Shown piece after piece: positions 1 to 11,700 of a stretch of DNA of 64,000 nt. Source of the stretch: Bacillota bacterium (GTDB lineage: Bacteria; Bacillota; Clostridia; Acetivibrionales; DTU013). A program made the position numbers and the translations under genes. The DNA lies in contig JAEZCA010000061.1 in the NCBI GenBank assembly GCA_023412665.1, forward strand, positions 13,901 through 77,900. Direction: 5' to 3'. Below the pieces are notes generated by a model, which was not told the origin of the DNA, made no database searches, and was given only the letters and a program-made list of their open reading frames with translations. Position 1 is the first letter of the stretch; every line of letters starts with the position of its first letter.

Positions 1-1
1 C

Positions 2-2872
2 GGCTTGCAGAACAGAAATGCGACCTCGCTCAGTCTGGATGTTTTCAAAGATATGTACAATAAGTTTGCCGAAATATGTGATGAGATCCAGACGACAGAG
101 TCCGACACGCGTTCCGACCTTGTTGCCAACCCGAATTACAGCCGGGACGTATTGCCGTACTATCTGCCCGATGGTACGAAAAATCCTGAATGGACATTCA
201 GCAATTGGCAAAACACACCGAACGCACATGTGGCTCTGGTCAGATCCGGATGGACAGCCGCTATGGCAAATCTGCCCGAGATCCAGAGAGAGCAGGCCGA
301 CTGGCAGGCGGATCAATTCGATTTCCTTCTTGAAAACAGTAAAGGCAACGGAGGGAAGATCACAGTATACGCTTTTGATGGAGTGAATGATTCCAACACC
401 TTCAATTCCAATAAAGGTGCTCATATCTTCATGTCGGCTGACAGTACAGGAAATACGAACTATACGGCAAAGATGTCCTACTATGCAATGATCGGCAGCG
501 TAGCCCGTTTTGAATTGAAAAAGGGAATGCAGAGAATTCCTGACGATTCAGCAAAGGATAATTATACACCTGACAGCTGGAGCAAGTATGCTGCAGCCAG
601 GCAGGCGGCGGAAGATGTCCTTGGTGTAAGGATCTATGATCTGGACGGAGTAAACGATGTGGAAAAAGCCGAAAGCGATTTGGCAGAAGCTTTGGAAGGC
701 TTGACGGAAACTGCTGTATCATTGAGCGAAATAAAAATAAATGGTTCGGCATTATCCGGATTCGCTCCGGGAATACGTGACTATGCGCTGACTGTTCCGG
801 TCGGATCAGTGCCGCAAGTCACCGCTACTGCTGCCGCTCCTGCAGCAAAGGTCACGATAGACCAGGCTGAGGGACTTCCCGGTAAAGCTGTCATTTCAGT
901 TGAATCAGAGGATGGTGCCAAGCAGACTGTATATACAGTTAACTTTAATGTTGACACCACACTGAGCAGTCTGAAAGTCAACGGGACGGATGTAAGCGGA
1001 TTCAGCCCTGACAAGTTCTCATACGATATGTTTGCCTCTTATGGGCAGACTCCCAATGTGACCGCTGTCGCCAGCGACCCTGGAGTTACGGTTGACATAA
1101 GCCAGGCGGCGGCAGTACCTGGAAAGGCGATAATCGATGTTTCAGCAGGGAGCGCAAAAACTACATATATAATAAATTTTACTGCAGACTCATCTCTCAA
1201 AAGTCTTAAAGTAAATGGAATAGAGGTCAGTGGATTCAATTCGGGCACTTATACATACAATGTATACATACCGAGCGGAGTGACACCTTTGGTATCCGTC
1301 GTACCGAATGATCCGAATGCGCCGGTTGCAATAACACAGGCTGATACCGTGCCGGGACAGGCCAGGGCTGTGATCGGAAGCGGAGACAGTCAGCTTGTCT
1401 ATACAATAAACTTCAACAACAGGGCAAACGGGAATGACGAGTTCAACAGCACTACCTTAGATACGACACTCTGGCATTGGGTCAATGAAGATCCTGGAAC
1501 CTGGAGTTTGTCCAAAAATCCCGGATACATGACCATAAGCCCAAGAGTCGGAGATATCTATGGAGGATCCACAGATGGAAAGAATATCCTGCTGCAGGAT
1601 GCACAGGGGGACTGGACCATAGAGACCAGGCTCGAATGCTCCATAAGGCCATATAGTGCATACCAGCAAGGCGGAATCATCGCATACCAGGATATGGACA
1701 ATTATATAAAACTGGACTGGGAAGCCACCAGTTCAAGCAATACGATCATCCAGGCCTGCTGGGAGGTGGACGGGACAGCGACGGCAAACAGTGTAAACGG
1801 CAGTGTCGTAGGCGACAACAATACCTTATGGCTTAGGATGGTCAAGAGCGGAAATAATTATTCTGCATATTACTCAACCAATGGAACCGATTATAGCCAG
1901 GTAGGATCCGCTATCACACTGAATTTGAAGAATGCTCAGGCAGGACTTATCTCTATAAATGGTTCGGGGACCAATACAGACCTGGATGTGAAATTTGACT
2001 ATTTCCATAGCAGTGCAGGCATATTTACTCCTCTGCCGGATGAAACATCAGTAACGATCACAGGGAGCGGCAGTGTACAACCCGAATCTAACTTTTCCGT
2101 GGGCATAAACTTGAATGCTTCAAATAAAACCGTATATGCAGATGATATCACCGTAAGCTATGACCCCGCAGTATTTGAGTATGTCGGCACGACAAAAGCA
2201 AGTGAAAACGTAAATGTACTCAGAAGCGAGATCGTCGGTACAGGCAAGGTGAGAATTATTGCAGCCAATATAGGAGGGATCACCGGAAGAAATGTTCCAT
2301 TGCTGGATGTCGGTTTCAAGGCGAAGAGCGGAGTGCAGTCAGTATCGAGTGATATCTCTGTAACCGAAGCGAAGCTGGGTATTATGCCGGATGGAACCGT
2401 AGTCCTGGCAGGCTTGAGCAGCAAGACCATCGCTGTGGGTGAAACAGCGGTTGTAAACAAGGATGCTTTAAGGGCTGCTATCGATGAAGCACAAAGCGTG
2501 CACGACAGTGCCGTCGTAGGAACTGTAAACGGCTCTTACCTGAAGTCTGAAAAGGATAAATTCAAGACGGCAATAGATGCAGCAAAAGCTGTATATGAAA
2601 ATCAAGATGCAAGCCAGGAAGAGGTGGATAATGCCACTGCTGCGCTGAATTCAGCAGTTGCGGCATTCAAGGCTTCTGTGATAACAGCATCCACAGGAGA
2701 TATCAACAGCACACCGGCAATCGATGTAGGAGACCTTGCTATAATTGCATTCTACTACGGTGCTGATTCTTCCGGTGAAAACTGGGAAGCAGCCAAGGTT
2801 GCAGATATCAATAAAGACGGCAAGGTGGATATTGAGGATCTGGCTTTTGTTGCATCCAGATTACCCGACTAA
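2..2872 (+). CDS. Multimodular secreted protein with cohesin, FIVAR and dockerin (5' end missing)
   Basis: The frame enters from outside the window, so the TTG at 5 is not a real start; residues below count from it. Modules in order: 1-190, tail of a module I do not recognise; 193-235, a FIVAR-like helical stretch; 236-472, three cadherin-like beta-sandwich repeats, each opening LSxLKVNG and closing YTxNF; 475-675, a concanavalin-like jelly roll of the type joined to GH43 enzymes (starts NDEFNSTTLDTTLW); 682-812, cohesin; 817-890, FIVAR; 896-955, type I dockerin whose first calcium loop is degenerate and second is canonical (DINKDGKVDIED). The catalytic module, if any, lies upstream. The same cohesin-FIVAR-dockerin tail recurs in the genes at 4034 and 5785, so this protein is probably extracellular, can bind partners at both ends, and belongs to one carbohydrate-active complex with them. 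Confidence 0.85.
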   Translation, partial: GLQNRNATSLSLDVFKDMYNKFAEICDEIQTTESDTRSDLVANPNYSRDVLPYYLPDGTKNPEWTFSNWQNTPNAHVALVRSGWTAAMANLPEIQREQADWQADQFDFLLENSKGNGGKITVYAFDGVNDSNTFNSNKGAHIFMSADSTGNTNYTAKMSYYAMIGSVARFELKKGMQRIPDDSAKDNYTPDSWSKYAAARQAAEDVLGVRIYDLDGVNDVEKAESDLAEALEGLTETAVSLSEIKINGSALSGFAPGIRDYALTVPVGSVPQVTATAAAPAAKVTIDQAEGLPGKAVISVESEDGAKQTVYTVNFNVDTTLSSLKVNGTDVSGFSPDKFSYDMFASYGQTPNVTAVASDPGVTVDISQAAAVPGKAIIDVSAGSAKTTYIINFTADSSLKSLKVNGIEVSGFNSGTYTYNVYIPSGVTPLVSVVPNDPNAPVAITQADTVPGQARAVIGSGDSQLVYTINFNNRANGNDEFNSTTLDTTLWHWVNEDPGTWSLSKNPGYMTISPRVGDIYGGSTDGKNILLQDAQGDWTIETRLECSIRPYSAYQQGGIIAYQDMDNYIKLDWEATSSSNTIIQACWEVDGTATANSVNGSVVGDNNTLWLRMVKSGNNYSAYYSTNGTDYSQVGSAITLNLKNAQAGLISINGSGTNTDLDVKFDYFHSSAGIFTPLPDETSVTITGSGSVQPESNFSVGINLNASNKTVYADDITVSYDPAVFEYVGTTKASENVNVLRSEIVGTGKVRIIAANIGGITGRNVPLLDVGFKAKSGVQSVSSDISVTEAKLGIMPDGTVVLAGLSSKTIAVGETAVVNKDALRAAIDEAQSVHDSAVVGTVNGSYLKSEKDKFKTAIDAAKAVYENQDASQEEVDNATAALNSAVAAFKASVITASTGDINSTPAIDVGDLAIIAFYYGADSSGENWEAAKVADINKDGKVDIEDLAFVASRLPD

Positions 2873-2898
2873 GTGATTTGTGATTTGTGAGTGAGGAC

Positions 2899-2928
2899 CT
2901 GGATGGGGATGGAAACCTCCTCATCCAG
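2899..2928 (+). terminator. Stem-loop after the first cohesin gene
   Basis: A 10-bp stem containing one G-T pair (CTGGATGGGG with CCTCATCCAG) and a 10-base loop lies between the dockerin gene and the SLH gene. No T-run follows, so it may stabilise or process an mRNA rather than end it. Confidence 0.35.
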
Positions 2929-2953
2929 AGTTCCCGGAAATAAGGAGATAACT

Positions 2954-3958
2954 ATGAAGAGTGCTCATTTGATTGTTATATGCTTACTTACTGTAGTCCT
3001 GACAATGATTTGCATGTCCGGCGCTGCCTATGCCGAAGGTGAAACAGGCTTTTCTTTGATGCAAAGCGTGAATGATGCTTCACCAGGTCAGATGCTGGAA
3101 ATCACCCTAAATGGCAACAACCTGAAAAACCTCTATGCATATGAAGCCGTAATAACCTATGACGCTGCCGTGGTGGAGGTCGATAAGGCAGAATCCAAAC
3201 TGGAAGGCTTTTTTATACCTCCGAAGACAAAGGACGATGGGAAAATGGTCATAGCATTTACCAAAATAGGAAAAAAGGATGGAGAAAAGGGCAGTCTGCC
3301 TCTTTGTACTATTGCTTTTAAGGGAAAGACCCAGGGAAACGCGAATATCAAGCTGGTGTCGGTAAAAGCCCTGGATCCAAACCTGACTGCTTCAGTCTAC
3401 AATGGGACAAGCCCATCTAAAACCTTCACTGACCTGGAAGGCTACAAATGGGCGAAAATGCAGATCGAGGCTCTTGCTGAGCAAGGCATAATTAAGGGAA
3501 CCTCAGAGACTACATTCAGCCCGGAATTGAACATTACCAGGGCAGACTTTATATGCCTGATTGTAAGGGCGCTGGATTTGTCCGCTGAAGTTGACAGCAA
3601 TTTCAGTGATGCAGCACAGACCGACTATTTCTATAAAGAGGTTGGGATCGCAAGGAAGCTTGGTGTTGTCGAAGGGGTTGGAGACGACAAATTGCTGCCC
3701 AGGGAGAAAATATCCAGGCAGGATATGATGGTATGCGTTTCAAGGGCAATGAAGATCGCAGGAAAGAAACTGGATGAATCGGCTTCTGATCTGAGTATGT
3801 TCAGTGACTCCGGTGAGGTGGCAAAGTATGCTTCAAGTGCGGCAGCTCAGCTGGTCAAGGAAGGGATCATCATGGGCAGCGGCGGTGTGATAAATCCGAA
3901 GGGGACGGCTACAAGAGCCGAAACCGCCGTTATTATCTACAGGATATTGAATAAATGA
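2954..3958 (+). CDS. Cell-surface scaffoldin: cohesin plus three SLH repeats
   Basis: 334 residues from the ATG at 2954, chosen because AAGGAG sits 6-7 bases before it and a signal peptide follows at once (about 1-28, ending AAYA). A longer in-frame start at 2891 would run through the upstream stem-loop. Residues about 32-150 form a cohesin (opens FSLMQSVNDASPGQMLEITL; YEAVITYDAAVVEV strand pair). Residues about 160-334 hold three SLH repeats (ITRADF, ISRQDM and TRAETA motifs), which bind secondary cell-wall polymer. One cohesin plus SLH is the layout of OlpA-type anchoring scaffoldins in cellulosome-forming clostridia. It lies between genes whose products carry dockerins, so the likely role is to hold them on the cell surface. 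Whether this cohesin recognises those dockerins cannot be read from the sequence. Confidence 0.88.
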   Translation: MKSAHLIVICLLTVVLTMICMSGAAYAEGETGFSLMQSVNDASPGQMLEITLNGNNLKNLYAYEAVITYDAAVVEVDKAESKLEGFFIPPKTKDDGKMVIAFTKIGKKDGEKGSLPLCTIAFKGKTQGNANIKLVSVKALDPNLTASVYNGTSPSKTFTDLEGYKWAKMQIEALAEQGIIKGTSETTFSPELNITRADFICLIVRALDLSAEVDSNFSDAAQTDYFYKEVGIARKLGVVEGVGDDKLLPREKISRQDMMVCVSRAMKIAGKKLDESASDLSMFSDSGEVAKYASSAAAQLVKEGIIMGSGGVINPKGTATRAETAVIIYRILNK

Positions 3959-4033
3959 ATCACAAAGGATGGAGTTTAGTGTAAATTTCACAACAACCTG
4001 TAACTTAGTTATGGATAAGGAAGGTGATTATGT

Positions 4034-5674
4034 ATGAAAAAGCTCAGCAAACTGCTGTGCATACTAATCGCATGTATAATGGTGTTATTATCGATGCCTG
4101 TACTGAATGTATTTGCAGAGGATAATGCCATCACCGTTTCAGGATTTTACGGAGACGCAACATGCATAGAAAAGGGCACTTCAATGAAAATGACAGCATC
4201 CGGTGTTACTCAGGGCAAATCCGTGAGTTGGTCGGTTACAGCACCGGATGGCTCTGAAACAGATTTGGCGACTATACAGCAAACAGGCGCTCTGACATGT
4301 ATACTTACAGCATCGTCAGACAGCTATGGCACCATTAAGGTCGTTGCAGTACAAAATGACTCTTCGGGTAAAAAAGGAGAGAAAATCATCCATATCACAA
4401 ATGAAAATCTGGTGACTGTGGATGATTCAGACAGTTCCATAACGTATGTCAATGCAGGAAGTACAGTATGGCAGGAGAACAGCAGCAGCAGCTACTATCT
4501 TGGGACGGGGAGATATGTGATTCCTCCGGAGGATGACAGTTATCCCTCCACTACTCCCGCATATGCGGAGTTCACCTTTACCGGTACAGGTATTCAGTGG
4601 ATAGGAGAGAGCAACTACTTTTGCGGTGTCGCAGAAGTATATCTTGACGGAGTCAAGGTATCAACAGTAGATCCCTTCATAGCTCCGGATATTGTCAGCC
4701 AGTTTGTGAATTTCAGCAGGGAGGGATTGACCTATGGACAGCACACCATAAAGGTTGTGGCTGCGGGCCAGAAAAATCCGGCAAGCACCCAATACCCTGG
4801 AACACGTGTGCTTATAGATGCGTTCCGGTACATCACAGAGGAATCGCAGACCCAGCAGCCTGTTGTTGTACTCACCGGTAGTGACAGTGTACAACCCGGA
4901 GTCTCCTTTACAGTGGGAATAAGCCTGAATAATGTAGTTCAGCCCGTATACTCGGAAGATATCACCTTGAGCTATGACCCGGCTGTGTTCGAATATGAAT
5001 CTATTGCTTCAGCAGATGAAAACATCAATATCTTTACAGAGGGTTCTGACGGAACGTTAAGGATAGTCGGAGCAAATATAGGCGGACTGGCAGAAAGCAG
5101 CTCACCTATAGCAAATGTCAGCTTCAGGGTGAAGAGCGGCGTAAATAATACAACAAGTACCATATCCGTCAAGAGTGCAATACTTGGAGTCATGCCTAAC
5201 GGGAAAGTGATAGATGCAGGACTGAGCAGCAAGTCGATCACTGTAACAGCCATTAGTGCGGTAAATAAGACTGCATTGGGGTCAGCACTGGAAACAGCCA
5301 GGAGCAAGTATGACAATGCAGTGGTAGGAATAGACAACGGCTGTTACTGGCAGGTAGAAAAGGACATATTCCAGGTGGCAATAGCAGCAGCAAATACTGT
5401 TTATGAAAATACTAATGCGACCCAGGCAGAGGTAGATAATGCAACAGCTGCACTTATCGCCGCAATAAACAAGTTTGAGGCTTCGGTGATCGATCCGTCG
5501 ACAGGCGATATCGACAAATCTTCTGAAATTGATGTAGCTGACCTTGCTATAGTTGCATATTACTATGGTGCGGTTTCCGGCAGTGAGGATTGGGCGGCAG
5601 CTGTAATTGCAGACATAAACAAGGATGGTAAGGTGGACATAGTAGATCTTGCGTTTATAGCTTTCAGAATGTAG
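4034..5674 (+). CDS. Secreted binding protein: Ig-like, CBM-like, cohesin, FIVAR, dockerin
   Basis: 546 residues; ATG at 4034 preceded by AAGGAAGGTG. Signal peptide 1-28 (ends VFAED). Residues 30-120 look like an Ig-type sandwich; 130-268 is a jelly-roll-like module with YAEFTFTGTGIQWIG and YLDGVKVSTVD, of the kind that binds sugars in glycosidase accessory modules. Cohesin about 275-405, FIVAR 412-482, dockerin 487-546 with DIDKSSEIDVAD and DINKDGKVDIVD loops. There is no recognisable catalytic module, so the protein probably brings substrate binding and docking to the complex. Its cohesin is close to those of the genes at 2 and 5785 (shared SYDPAVFEY and ANIGG motifs), which points to duplication of the C-terminal cassette. 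Confidence 0.85.
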   Translation: MKKLSKLLCILIACIMVLLSMPVLNVFAEDNAITVSGFYGDATCIEKGTSMKMTASGVTQGKSVSWSVTAPDGSETDLATIQQTGALTCILTASSDSYGTIKVVAVQNDSSGKKGEKIIHITNENLVTVDDSDSSITYVNAGSTVWQENSSSSYYLGTGRYVIPPEDDSYPSTTPAYAEFTFTGTGIQWIGESNYFCGVAEVYLDGVKVSTVDPFIAPDIVSQFVNFSREGLTYGQHTIKVVAAGQKNPASTQYPGTRVLIDAFRYITEESQTQQPVVVLTGSDSVQPGVSFTVGISLNNVVQPVYSEDITLSYDPAVFEYESIASADENINIFTEGSDGTLRIVGANIGGLAESSSPIANVSFRVKSGVNNTTSTISVKSAILGVMPNGKVIDAGLSSKSITVTAISAVNKTALGSALETARSKYDNAVVGIDNGCYWQVEKDIFQVAIAAANTVYENTNATQAEVDNATAALIAAINKFEASVIDPSTGDIDKSSEIDVADLAIVAYYYGAVSGSEDWAAAVIADINKDGKVDIVDLAFIAFRM

Positions 5675-5695
5675 TACCAATTGTATATATGAGCC

Positions 5696-5723
5696 AAGGG
5701 ATGGAAAATGCTTTCCATCCCTT
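5696..5723 (+). terminator. Perfect 12-bp stem-loop between secreted-protein genes
   Basis: AAGGGATGGAAA pairs perfectly with TTTCCATCCCTT around a four-base loop, 21 bases after the stop at 5674. The tail is only weakly T-rich, so termination may be partial. An in-frame ATG at 5689 lies beside this hairpin and has no ribosome site, which argues that translation of the next gene starts at 5785. Confidence 0.55.
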
Positions 5724-5784
5724 CCTCATAAAATATCTGTTTAAAAATCATTATGCACAAAAAAAGAAAGGAAGTGTATTTCTA

Positions 5785-8700
5785 ATGTCTGTAAAGAAAA
5801 GAATCCTTTCAATCATTCTCAGTATCATTATTATTCTTGGTGTGCTGCCTGTGGGGAGCTTTGCTGCTGCCCAAGCACCGCAAGTCTATGCCGATAACTT
5901 CAACATGGTGTTAAGCGACAGCAGTCATGGCACGAACAGGTATCTGACCACTGAAAATTCAAATGCCTTCAACGTCATCATGTACAATTCCACTTTTGAT
6001 CAGACCTTTGGCGATCAGCATATGAGCGGTATCGAACTGCTGCTGCATGGGTACCGTATTGCCACCAACGGTGACATACACTATCTGCCGACTCCCGAAC
6101 AGTGGGATGCGACTCCCGCACCGTCACGCGGCACTAAAACCTTTGATGAGGCGACGAATACGATAACAGTGCCGATGACATTCAACGGGGCTTCAGACGG
6201 GTCACTCCAATATAATATCGTTGCCACACCGGAACCGGGAGGCGGCGGAGTGACGCTCTCGGTCAAACTCACCTCAGATATGCCGGCAAGTCTTGCCGGA
6301 AAGGCAAGGTTCAACCTGGAATTCATACCCTCAAGGTATGAGAGCAAATCCTTCCAGGCGGACAGCAGCGGCAGTGGTGAATATGATACTTTTGGCATTT
6401 TCCCGCTCCATCCCCAGAGCACGATGGCCGAAACCGAGCGTCCCAATCTGCCGACGCAGGCATGGTATGTAAAGGAGTGGAACACGGACAGGGGTGAATC
6501 TCAGCCGGTCCCGTTCGCCAAAGGCTATGGTTTTTCATTTGCTCCCGAGGATGAGCTCTATAATATCAGCATCACTTCCGATACAGGCGAGCTGGAGCTC
6601 TTTGACGGCCGTGACCGCGCACAGAACGGCTGGTATGTGCTGAGTGGTCTGATACCTAGCGGCAAGAGCGGTGATGTAGTGGCTAAATGGCATATCCGCC
6701 CGAAAGTAATACAAAACTGGGTACGAGAGCCCAACATAGCCTTCAGTCAGGCTGGCTATGCACCCAACCAGGAGAAATTTGCGGTTATGGAGCTTGACAA
6801 ATATGACAATAACTATCCCACCACTGCTTCGCTGCTCCATGTGAACGCTGACGGCTCCAAGGATGAAGTATACACAGCAAGTGTCACCGAGCCCGTTTCA
6901 TGGCAGCGGTATAAATATGTAAACTTCGACTTTACTGATATTACTCAGACCGGTATGTACGTTATTAAATATGGCAGTCAGGAAAGCGAAGTATTCCCCA
7001 TAGCAAATGACGTATATGATTATTCATGGCAATCGGCCCTGACTTCCTTCCTTGCAGTCCAGATGGACCATATCGAGGTTCGGGACGGTAACCGCGTCTG
7101 GCACGGTGCCTCCCACATGGATGACTGCAGCATAGGCCCTCTTAACACATCCTGGTTTGACGGTCAGAGGGGGGCAAGCAGCATGCCGGCGAAACTTACT
7201 CAAGCAGGAATTGGCCCTGAGGAGTATTTTCCAGGACTGAATGTCGGCGGTTGGTTTGACGCAGGCGACTTTGACCTTCAGGGACCCAGAGAGCTTGAGG
7301 TGCTTAGAGATCTGATCAATGCTGCCGAGGCTTTCGATAACATGGGTGGTCACGATACTCTTTCTGTTCAGTGGGATGACAAAACAGGCGGCCTGGTAGA
7401 GATGCATAAACCAGACGGGATTCCTGATATTGTGCAGCAGATTGCTCACGGAATCAAGTATGTCCTGGCGCAGTACGATGTTCTCGGCGGCTACGGCGGA
7501 ACAATGGAGCTTCGCAGGCTTCGCCAGTACACCCATCTTGGAGACCCCTCCTCCGACACGGATGGCTACATATATGACCCCAACCTTAGCGAGGGGGAAA
7601 TAGTTGAACGTGACGGCCTTGTTTACTCCGGAGTTCCCGATGACAGAGTATTACTTGGAAACATTTCCACTAACCTTACCGGGGATGTTTCGTCGAATAT
7701 TGCTGGAGCCGCTTATGTGTTAGCGGATTATTATCCTGAACTTGCAAACAAATGCCTGGACACAGCGCTGGCAATATGGGACAAGGAAAGAGCCGGACAA
7801 GCGGCAAGTCTGAGCACCGAATGGAACACACTTGTTCAGCTGGTACTCGCGACTAACAAGTTAGGAAATTACAGATTCAATGAGTTTAAGGAACGTATTA
7901 CTCCACTTGTACCCTCGGCATTTGCTAAAGGCACCGATTGGTTTGGGAGAACAACCTACGGCATAACCTCAAGATACAATATACTGTTTATAAAGGACCT
8001 TATGGACGAAGATTTCACTGAGCAGATCAGAAATGCCGTAATCGAATATGTGGACTCTATTAACTATGGTCCTGAATCCGGCACTCCGTTCGGCGTACAG
8101 TGGACCACCGGCTCAGGTTGGGGCGGAAGCCCGACTATAATCGGTTTCGGGCAGAGTCTTGCTCCAATGTACAAATTCTTCCCGGATATCCCTGAATTGA
8201 AAACATATGTATTACGTTCTGCTAACTATATCCTCGGCAGACACCCCGTCACTAATAATTCGTGGTTATCAGGAGTGGGTACAAAGTCTCACCTGCATCC
8301 CTATAACAGCAACCGCGCGGATGAATCCTATATTCCCGGTTCGATCCTGCCCGGACATATTACGGTGTCACCGGATATCGTGGAATCACTTGATGACTTC
8401 AATTTCCTGTGGTTTGAAAACGAATCCATCATCAACTACCAGTCCAAGTGGATCGGAGTGGGCTACGCTGCCAGTATGATGGCCAATGAGACACCTGCCA
8501 CGGAACAAGGCTCTGCAAAGGACTTTGACAATGACTTCATGATGAGTATCAAAAAGACAGGTCCCGAGGACGGGTATCTTCATACCCCCGGCTTTGAACT
8601 GTTTATGTATAACAACACCTTCGACACTGAACTTGGAGATAAAAAGAATGCAGGCATAGAGCTGATCCAGTCCGGACGCCGTATCGCCACAAATGGCGAC

Positions 8701-11700
8701 ATAAGCCTGCTGGATGCTCCGGAGCAGTGGGACAATCTCATACCTCCCGTACTTAACAGCCGCACAGTCGATGATATTAATGCAGCTCTGAACTCAAGCC
8801 TGACGATCCCCGCAGACTCCAAGGGCAGACCGGCTGTCGGTTACAGCCTGAAGGCAGAGCCAGAGGCAGGCGGTGTAAAGATAACTGTCAGTCTTGATAC
8901 TCCGCTGCCGTCAGACCTTGTGGGCAAAGCGGGATTCAGCCTGCAGTTTACCCCGGCTCAGTTCATCAGCAAGAGCTACCAGGCTGATGCCGATGGAGAC
9001 GGCAATTATGATACCTTCGGTGTATTCCCGCTGGTTCCCCAGGATGATATGGTGACAGCCAGCAGGGCAAGGACTGAGGATCAGCCCTGGTATGTAAAGA
9101 ACTGGTACAAGGATGAAGGGAACAAACAGCCTCTGCCTCTGGCAACAGGTAAGAAGATGACCTTCAGCGCCGAGGACGACGAGAGCCGTATACGCATTAC
9201 ATCGGACAGCGGAGATCTGGCGCTCTTTGACGGCCGCAACAATACCCAGGACGGATGGTTCATACTGCGTACCATGATCCCTGCGGGCGCCACAGAGGTA
9301 GTATGGCATATAAGCCCTGACGTGGAACAGAATTGGACCCGCAAGCCCAATGTAGCATACAATCAGGCAGGATATGCTCCGGAGCTTCAGAAGACTGCCA
9401 TAATTGAGCTCGACCCTGCATTCAACGCACCTGCGACAGCTTATATCGACCGTCTTAATGCTGACGGCACATATACGCAGGTATTCTCCGGAGAACTTGG
9501 AGTACCTGTTTCATGGACTCGCTATGAATACAGACAAATTGATTTTTCATCTGTCAAAGATCCGGGTGTATACGTGATTCGCTATGCGGGAGAAAGATCC
9601 GATCCGTTCCCGATAGCCCAAAATGTTTACGAAAGGACATGGCAGGCATCTCTCAGCGGCTTCCTGGCGGTCCAGATGGATCACATGAAAGTACGCGAGG
9701 GCTACCGCATATGGCATAACATATCATTTGCCGATGATGCGCTCCAGGCTCCGCTGAACACCCAGTGGTTTGAAGGGTGGAGCATGGGAGATACGACGGA
9801 TTCACCGTATGCTCCCTTTGAACATATCCCGGGACTGGCTGCCGGCGGATGGTTCGATCCCAGCGATAGTGACCTGGAAACGGCAGACAATCTTGAAGTT
9901 ATTCAGGACCTGGCTCTTGCATTTGATGAGTTCAACATCGATTATGACACAACGATGGTCGATACGGATGCCAACTTTGTAGAGTTGCACAGGGTGGATG
10001 GTTATAACGATGTACAGCAGCAGGTGAAGCATGGTATCCTGCAGATCCTTGGACAGATCGAAAATGTCGGGTTTGCATTCAAGGGACTGAAGGTTCCATC
10101 TCTTAAACAGTATTCACAGTCAGGTGATGCTGCAAAGGTAACGGACGGACTCGTTTATTCTTCATCTCTTGCAGCCTCAGGCGATATTATTCAGATTGGT
10201 GATTCGTCCGCACTGTCATCAGAATCTGTATACGGCTTAGAATCCGGTAAACTTGATGACAGGTTCGCGCTTGTCGGTACCAGGGATTCAGCTTTGCAGC
10301 TGGATGCATCAGCAGCTCTCGCTTCAGCAGCATATGTACTCAAAGGCTTCGATGATGCACTTGCCGCTCGATGCCTGGATGCTGCCCAAGATATCTGGAA
10401 TGATGAGACCAATGAAGAAACTCAGGACCCGACATTGACAGCGGCAGGGTGGAAGGCAGCTGTCCAGCTGGTTATAGCCTCAAATGGCAGCAATGAGGAA
10501 TATATACAGTTCCTCAAGGACACAGCTGCTCTCGGGCTGAATTCCGAAAACTTCGGTACAGTCGGATGGAAAGCTGTACGCATTCTGGAATATATGGATC
10601 AGGATTTCCAGAACCAATTCATAGATGCCCTGAAAGCTTACATACCTGTCCTGGACAGCCAGATCGCGGCCAGTCCGTTTGGAGTTCCCCTCTCCGAAGG
10701 CAATGAAGGCGTGCTGGAAATGGGAGCTGCCATGAGCGTCCTGCATAAATATTTCCCGGGCATTGTAAGCAGTAAATACACATTTAACGCATTGAACTAT
10801 ATACTGGGTACTCATATGTATAACAACACCTCCTGGGTTTCAGGCGTAGGAACAAAATCGGCAGACCTGGGTTATGGAAGCAATCGTGCAGACAATTTCT
10901 ACATCGCAGGTGGTATCGTAGCCGGCGCTGCGGAAGTTCTGCCGGATTTCCATGAATCAGTCGATGACTATGCGTTCCTGAGGGATCAAACAGGTTACAG
11001 CATCAATACGGCGGCCAAATGGATAATAGTAGGCAGTGCGGCTGATGTATATGCAAGCGAAGCTCCATTTAAACCGGTAACAGGAGTTGCTGTGGACAAA
11101 GACACATTAGGCCTTGCAGCAGGAACTACAGGACAGCTTTCAATCACTGTGACACCTGCAGATGCAACGGACAAAACCCTTGTTTTTACATCCTCCGATG
11201 AGGAAGTTGCAGCAGTTACAAGCACTACAATTGACTCATCCACCGGTAAAATTATTGCAACTGTCAGAGCAAAATCACCTGGTACGGCTACAATCAGGGC
11301 TGCCAGTCTATCCAATCCGGAGTGTTATGCACAATGCGCTGTTACGGTTTCTCAAGCTGAAGTGAAAGCAGTATTGAGCGGAAATGACACCGTACAGCCC
11401 GGATCAAGCTTTACTATAGGTATCAGCCTTGACAATGCAGAACAGAGCATATATGCCCAGGACATTACCATCACCTACGACAGCGATGTATTTGAATATG
11501 TGAGCACTGAAGGCGCAGACGAAGACATACAGATTGTTAAAGAGGACAAATCTGTTGCCGGAAAAGTAAGACTCCTTGCTGCCAATATAGGAGGAGTAAC
11601 CGGAGAAAGCTCACATATCCTGAACCTGAACTTCAAGGTAAAGGATGGTGTTCAGAATACTACAGGAAGTATTGCTGTTACGAAAGCAGACCTTGGTATT

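Noticed and set aside
5689..5784. 32-residue N-terminal extension of the giant GH9 protein
   Set aside because: It would start beside a perfect hairpin without a ribosome site. The ATG at 5785 has a good site and begins a signal peptide.
7024..7536. 170-residue minus-strand frame inside the GH9 gene
   Set aside because: It is a shadow of a strongly supported plus-strand catalytic domain with conserved motifs.
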